A DNA stretch of 28,818 bases from Gammaproteobacteria bacterium RIFCSPHIGHO2_12_FULL_45_12 (lineage in GTDB: Bacteria; Pseudomonadota; Gammaproteobacteria; DSM-16500), in assembly GCA_001801665.1 (NCBI GenBank), contig MGYH01000014.1:1-28818 (forward strand), read 5' to 3'. The translations under genes were made by a program, and so were the position numbers. Under the pieces are notes generated by a model. It ran no database searches. It was given only the letters and a program-made list of their open reading frames with translations, and was not told the origin of the DNA. This document shows, piece by piece, positions 25,253 to 28,818 of this stretch (the first letter of the stretch is position 1; each line of letters begins with the position of its first letter).

Positions 25253-25480
25253 ATGGATACGCTGAAATCTGATATAAGGATTAGAATGCATCCAGATCCA
25301 ATTACAAATATTGCAAAAGTGATAAAAAGAGATAGGTCATCCGTTTATCGTGATATCTCACAGCTCGAGCAATTTGGATTAGTAAAAATTCATGAAGCAA
25401 TAAATCCTGGGCATGGTCGCCATAAGATGGTTGAATTAACCTCTCCCTTTCTCAAATTAGACGCTACAAAGTCTCAATAA
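25253..25480 (+). CDS. Short winged-helix DNA-binding protein, probably truncated
   Basis: 75 residues. DPITNIAKVIKRDRSSVYRDISQLEQFGLVKIHEA is a winged helix-turn-helix with a recognition helix (SSVYRDISQLEQFGLV), close to the HVO_A0114-type putative regulators, which are normally 100-120 residues. The N-terminal extension of that group is absent. The ATG at 25253 has no ribosome binding site. The ATG at 25286 does (AAGG, 25276-25279) but gives only 64 residues. It stands divergent from gabD and right before a repeat, so a remnant is likely, though it could still regulate gabD. Confidence 0.5.
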   Translation: MDTLKSDIRIRMHPDPITNIAKVIKRDRSSVYRDISQLEQFGLVKIHEAINPGHGRHKMVELTSPFLKLDATKSQ

Positions 25481-25497
25481 TGTGGCTTTGTTGCATA

Positions 25498-25615
25498 ATT
25501 CGTCGTTGCGAGGCCGCTTTTTGGCCGGAGCAATTGAGAACGTCGTCAAAAATCATTATATTGCGTACATTCTGGATTGGTTAGTCGCACAAAACGCTCC
25601 CCACAACGACGATGC
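25498..25615. repeat. Diverged short relative of the MITE-like element
   Basis: The left end has ATTCGTCGTTGCGAGG. The right end, read in reverse, has GCATCGTCGTTGTGGGGAGC and then GTTTTGTGCGAC and AATCC, matching the 60-bp terminal repeat of 23221-23490 with gaps. The interior is only a few tens of bases. Confidence 0.6.
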
Positions 25616-25627
25616 TTGTTACTGCCT

Positions 25628-25674
25628 CATTGCATCCCAAATGTTTTTTGCAATGTACTACGTTACCTACTATA
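25628..25674. repeat. Inverted repeat and shared repeat tail at the kinase 3' end
   Basis: CATTGCA (25628-25634) and TGCAATG (25649-25655) form a hairpin. GTTACCTACTATA at 25662-25674 is identical to 23614-23626. The latter contains the stop and last codons of the minus-strand double-kinase gene. The hairpin lacks a T-tract in the kinase direction, so its terminator role is uncertain. Confidence 0.5.
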
Positions 25675-27132
25675 TAATGTCTCCTGAAATTTTTTCATGA
25701 TAAACGAATCAGCCTTAAAGTTTTTCAAAAATCGTGCGATTTCTTTTTGCCATGCTTGATGCAACCCGAACAATGAATAATGTTCCATCGCACCATCCAA
25801 ATCGATCAAAACTGGTAATGCTTGATGATTCAATAAAATGTTGCTGGCTTTTAAATCACCATGTGTCATTTCAATTTTAGCCAGACTTTTTAATAAAGCC
25901 GTGACATGATAAACCATGTCGGTCAACTTCGCCTCCTCTGACTGATGCGCTGCAATATAGTCATTCACCTGCATGCCAGATACATACTCTGTCACATAAT
26001 AGGAGACACTTCGTAATCCAAAATAACTTTTTTCGATAAACGCCACCGGTTCGGCGGTCTGGATGCAAAATAACGCCAGCTTATGCGCCAAACGCCACAC
26101 GTTGGCCGCGCGTGTCGGCCGTAAACACCGCCGCAGCCAATGTCGTTTATTCTTTAAATTATAACGCTTGATGACCAACGCACGACCAGACACCGTCACT
26201 TTGATCACGGTGGATGAACGTCCATCTTTGAGCATGTGACGATCAGGTGACTGAAACGCCGCCTCTGGATCAGCCAGTAACTGAAGCATCTCTTCCGACT
26301 GATAGCGTCTGTCTAAAATCGTTAAAGCGCGCCATGTTTTTATGCGTAGAAATCCTGAAGAATTGCGTAATATTTTTTTTGAAAATTTTTTCCAGCGTTT
26401 TTCATTGATGCGCTTTATCAGCAAAAATAATTCGCTGACATCTTCTTTCTTGACAATCCAGCCGCGTAATTTGGCATAGTCCAGAAATAATTGTCGCTGA
26501 TACGTTTCATTTCCCACACCAAACTGCGCTAAAAATAACGCGAGATTGTCCATACTTTCTTTTTTCGGCAGCAAATAGGGAAACAAGGCCACCTGGCCGC
26601 CATCCAGCGTATAGACGATTTTATCTTTAATTAAAAAATTATTAAAATGCAAATCTTGCTGTAAAACGCCGACCACATGCTGCATTGCAATCTCAACCAG
26701 CATCGCACTCGCTTGCGGCAAGATAGATTCAAAGTTTCGCCTGTTTTCCCAGACAGTTTGCGCGCTTTCCGCATGCTCAATTTTTTCAAAAATCAACACA
26801 TGAACGCGCCTGTCTTCGCTTGCTCCCTGATAATAAAGTTTGGGTGCTGGAATTTTTCTTTCATGTAGATTTTTCATTCCCTTCGCATCGGCTTCGCAGT
26901 GTCGTTTTGCGTGATGGGCATCAAAAAATAATTTCGCCACCACAGGCTTACCCTGCCATTGCCCAAACACCACCATCCGCCGCTTTGGTAGCAACCGTAC
27001 GACCGTACGAGCCTGAAGTATTTCGCCCTCAAGCAATCTCAAGGAAAATGGCTGATTAAAATTGAAGGTGGCCGACTGAAAATCAGCCCATTCAAACAAT
27101 GATTGGTGGATTGGCACATTACAATGTTTCAT
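25663..27132 (-). CDS. Tandem LPS-kinase-like protein (two kinase domains)
   Basis: 489 residues with two protein-kinase-like domains of the Kdo/heptose LPS kinase type. The first has VVAKLFF (ATP-lysine strand), QQDLHFNNFLI (catalytic loop, about residue 160) and TLDGG (metal-binding Asp). The second has ALVIKRYNLK, MTHGDLKASNILL (about residue 427) and VLIDLDG. The order waaG-waaP-kinase genes resembles the Pseudomonas LPS core cluster, where a comparable double kinase is found. The product probably phosphorylates inner-core heptose or assists WaaP; which residue is not determinable here. The ATG at 27132 is preferred over a GTG one codon earlier and overlaps the end of waaP by 14 bases, so translation is coupled. 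No membrane segment. Confidence 0.85.
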   Translation of the reverse strand: MKHCNVPIHQSLFEWADFQSATFNFNQPFSLRLLEGEILQARTVVRLLPKRRMVVFGQWQGKPVVAKLFFDAHHAKRHCEADAKGMKNLHERKIPAPKLYYQGASEDRRVHVLIFEKIEHAESAQTVWENRRNFESILPQASAMLVEIAMQHVVGVLQQDLHFNNFLIKDKIVYTLDGGQVALFPYLLPKKESMDNLALFLAQFGVGNETYQRQLFLDYAKLRGWIVKKEDVSELFLLIKRINEKRWKKFSKKILRNSSGFLRIKTWRALTILDRRYQSEEMLQLLADPEAAFQSPDRHMLKDGRSSTVIKVTVSGRALVIKRYNLKNKRHWLRRCLRPTRAANVWRLAHKLALFCIQTAEPVAFIEKSYFGLRSVSYYVTEYVSGMQVNDYIAAHQSEEAKLTDMVYHVTALLKSLAKIEMTHGDLKASNILLNHQALPVLIDLDGAMEHYSLFGLHQAWQKEIARFLKNFKADSFIMKKFQETLYSR

Positions 27133-27892
27133 CACGATATAATTTATCTCCGCGCGCGATCACTTTGCGCCAAAAAGGTTGTTCGGTTTTCCATAGCGCC
27201 CGCCATGCCTTGCCGCGATATGCCTTCATGAATCTAAAATAATCATTTCTTGTTAATCCCATATCCTTGCTAGAAAAATACAAACCCGCCAAGTCTTTCA
27301 CCAGCCATCTTTCCGGCGTTTTTAGGCGAATTTGCGCCCGATGCAAATCAATCAGGGCCAGTTCCAACGTTTCTGTATTTAATAAAAAATGGCACAAATA
27401 AAAATCCCGATGATTCACGCCATGTTCATGCATTAATCTGGCGATATTGGCCACTTCCTTTATCAGCTTTAACTTGAACGAAAAGGAAGGCGGCGCGTGA
27501 CGCCAACTTAAACCCAATTCTTCCAGACTCACCACCGGCTTTAACTCATGCATCAAAATAAAAGAAGTCTGACGCGCGGGATTAAGCCCCTGCCGCCCAT
27601 AGCCCGCCATGCGTGGCACAGAGACCCCCGCCGCATTTAACGCTTGTATTGCTTCCCATTCATTTTTGGCACTCATCACCGGCAGCCGGCCTTGAAGTAA
27701 ATTTTTAAAAATTTCCCTGTAACCCACACCTAGATGCTGTTTGATAAAATAACTATTGCCGCCCAAGAGGACGCGCTGGGTTAATCGCCCCTTCACATGA
27801 CGATAAGCATGACCCCGAAGCGCCATCACCTGATCAAATAAGGGAAGTTGCTCCGAAAAATAGTGTTTCAACTCATCGCTCAAATATAGCAT
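27119..27892 (-). CDS. waaP: LPS core heptose(I) kinase WaaP (RfaP)
   Basis: Phosphorylates the first heptose of the LPS inner core, strengthening the outer membrane through cation bridges. 257 residues, close to the usual 265. Seen are YFIKQHLGVGYREIFKNLLQGRLP (WaaP-specific ATP-lysine region), SAKNEWEAIQALNAAGV, the catalytic loop GVNHRDFYLCHFLL (a nearly invariant WaaP motif) and LALIDLHRAQIR with the metal-binding Asp. The ATG at 27892 is chosen because it gives the canonical length and has AGG nearby. A start 25 codons earlier would lie wholly inside waaG. Overlaps waaG by 20 bases and the next kinase gene by 14. Confidence 0.93.
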   Translation of the reverse strand: MLYLSDELKHYFSEQLPLFDQVMALRGHAYRHVKGRLTQRVLLGGNSYFIKQHLGVGYREIFKNLLQGRLPVMSAKNEWEAIQALNAAGVSVPRMAGYGRQGLNPARQTSFILMHELKPVVSLEELGLSWRHAPPSFSFKLKLIKEVANIARLMHEHGVNHRDFYLCHFLLNTETLELALIDLHRAQIRLKTPERWLVKDLAGLYFSSKDMGLTRNDYFRFMKAYRGKAWRALWKTEQPFWRKVIARGDKLYRDETL

Positions 27893-28817
27893 CAGCCTGA
27901 CTTCCCATTTTCTCAATGAATGCCATTGCTTTTTCTGGCAAACTGTAAATATCCGCCTGCCGTGCAAAAGCTAATGCATTCTCTCGCCAGTGAATTGGCT
28001 CTGATGATTGCAACATGGAGGCGAGTGCCTCCGTTAAATTTTCCTGATGAAACGGTGAAGACAACACCTTGCCCGCGTTTGCCTCTGTCACGTAGTGCGC
28101 ATAGCCACAAACGTCCACCGTCAAAACAGGCAAGCCAGCGGCGAGCGCCTCCAGCAACACCGTGCCCGTATTTTCATGATAGGCAGGATGAACAAGCACA
28201 TCTGCCGCGAGCAAATAGTCTAAAACATTAGGGCGCCCACCCAAAAACTTGACTTGTCCGGCAACGCCGCATTGCTCGGCCAACCGCACAAAACAACGTG
28301 AGTGATCTTGCCCAAGCACCCATAATACGGTTTGCTGACGTAATGCAATCGGCAGTGCTGCCAGGCTTTTAATCGCTCTATCTAGCCCTTTGGTTTTAAA
28401 GCCAGAACCCACCATTAACATCACATGCTGATCGTTCAGCACGTGGTGTCCGACACGAACTTGTGACCGAATATCCGCGGCATTTGAGGGTGCCATTCTG
28501 TCTTTGGCAATCCCTGGCGGCAACAAATGAAACCGTGATGGTTCTGTTTGATAACATTGGCGATAGTGTGTTTCCTGGTTTGATGCGATCAACAGAATGT
28601 GCGTCGGCTTTTCCGCGGCAAATACCGCACGCTCTAACGCGACCATATGGCGGTAACGCGGCAAAAGCTGATACCAATAACCATGTCTTTCTTTTGCGCG
28701 TGACTGATAACAAACATCGGCTGCATAGTATAAATCAAGGCCAGGCAATTTGTTAAATCCCACCACCAGATCACATGACTGTTCTTTCAACAAGGACGAG
28801 AGCTGTTTGGCGAAGGA
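27873..28817 (-). CDS. waaG: LPS core glucosyltransferase WaaG (5' end outside window)
   Basis: GT4-family UDP-glucose:(heptosyl)LPS alpha-1,3-glucosyltransferase that begins the outer core at the inner face of the cytoplasmic membrane. The frame is open to the window edge. It enters with SFAKQLSSLLKEQSCDLVVGFNKLPGLDLYYAADVC, which in full-length WaaG (about 370 residues) lies near residues 65-105, so roughly the first 60-70 residues are missing. The GT-B C-terminal half is complete, with MLMVGSGFKTKGLDRAI, VKFLGGRPNVLDYLLAADVLVHPAYHENTGTVLLEALAAGLPVL (nucleotide-sugar binding, EX7E pattern). First visible gene of the waaG-waaP-kinase operon. Confidence 0.93.
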   Translation of the reverse strand, partial: SFAKQLSSLLKEQSCDLVVGFNKLPGLDLYYAADVCYQSRAKERHGYWYQLLPRYRHMVALERAVFAAEKPTHILLIASNQETHYRQCYQTEPSRFHLLPPGIAKDRMAPSNAADIRSQVRVGHHVLNDQHVMLMVGSGFKTKGLDRAIKSLAALPIALRQQTVLWVLGQDHSRCFVRLAEQCGVAGQVKFLGGRPNVLDYLLAADVLVHPAYHENTGTVLLEALAAGLPVLTVDVCGYAHYVTEANAGKVLSSPFHQENLTEALASMLQSSEPIHWRENALAFARQADIYSLPEKAMAFIEKMGSQADAIFER

Positions 28818-28818
28818 C

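Noticed and set aside
25486..25500. Insertion-sequence terminal repeat (GGCTTTGTTGCATAA)
   Set aside because: It resembles known insertion-sequence ends, but no partner end or transposase is found in the window.
25482..25700. 72-codon plus-strand frame
   Set aside because: Runs entirely through the dispersed repeat and into the 3' end of the kinase gene; GTG start, no ribosome binding site.
27893..27967. N-terminal extension of WaaP
   Set aside because: Lies wholly within waaG in another frame; the ATG at 27892 gives the family length.

Overview
The window looks like a gammaproteobacterial chromosome segment, most probably from the Legionellales or a relative. The reasons are gene content (ybeY-ybeX/corC, priA, an extra peptide deformylase, a waaG-waaP-tandem kinase LPS core cluster) and two very long or lineage-restricted proteins of unknown role. 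This placement is inference from protein flavour, not a search result.

Layout. 1-1203: 3' end of ybeY overlapping ybeX/corC. 1218-6896 (minus): a 1892-residue protein with an N-terminal SF2 helicase-like motor and about 1,100 residues of unrecognised helical sequence. 7204-7809: peptide deformylase. About 7945-15739: a genomic island of roughly 7.8 kb at a tRNA-Arg(CCU) gene. The intact tRNA lies at the right end (15694-15770) and a diverged copy of its 3' half lies at the left end (7942-7984). The island carries a DUF1016/YhcG-type PD-(D/E)XK protein, a dense palindrome array, a P4-type integrase, a small HTH protein, a second DUF1016 gene broken by one in-frame TGA, a class II Fic protein behind a repeated operator, a truncated ABC exporter butted against a truncated AAC(6')-like acetyltransferase, and a two-gene operon (RHH-like and small membrane protein). 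15844-18059: tRNA-Leu(CAA) and priA. 18143-22173: an unknown protein coupled to a thioesterase-like protein, then a saccharopine dehydrogenase-like protein and an ALDH7 aminoadipate-semialdehyde dehydrogenase (lysine/aminoadipate metabolism). 22194-23171: unknown protein. 23160-23640 and 25498-25674: MITE-like dispersed repeats. Between them are a succinate-semialdehyde dehydrogenase (minus) and a short winged-helix remnant. 25663-28817 (minus): overlapping waaG, waaP and a double-kinase gene for LPS core glycosylation and phosphorylation.

Most interesting signal. The 333-bp gap between the first DUF1016 gene and the integrase holds nine palindromes, most built as 9-bp arm, 1-bp centre, 9-bp arm. 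Several are joined through AATT with a 23-bp period. A palindrome of the same geometry lies inside the coding sequence of each of the two DUF1016 genes. In both it is at the same protein position (six residues before a conserved Trp) and in the same codon register. Differences between related palindromes are mostly compensatory, so palindromy itself appears to be conserved. This links the nuclease family, its variable hinge and a neighbouring palindrome array next to an integrase.
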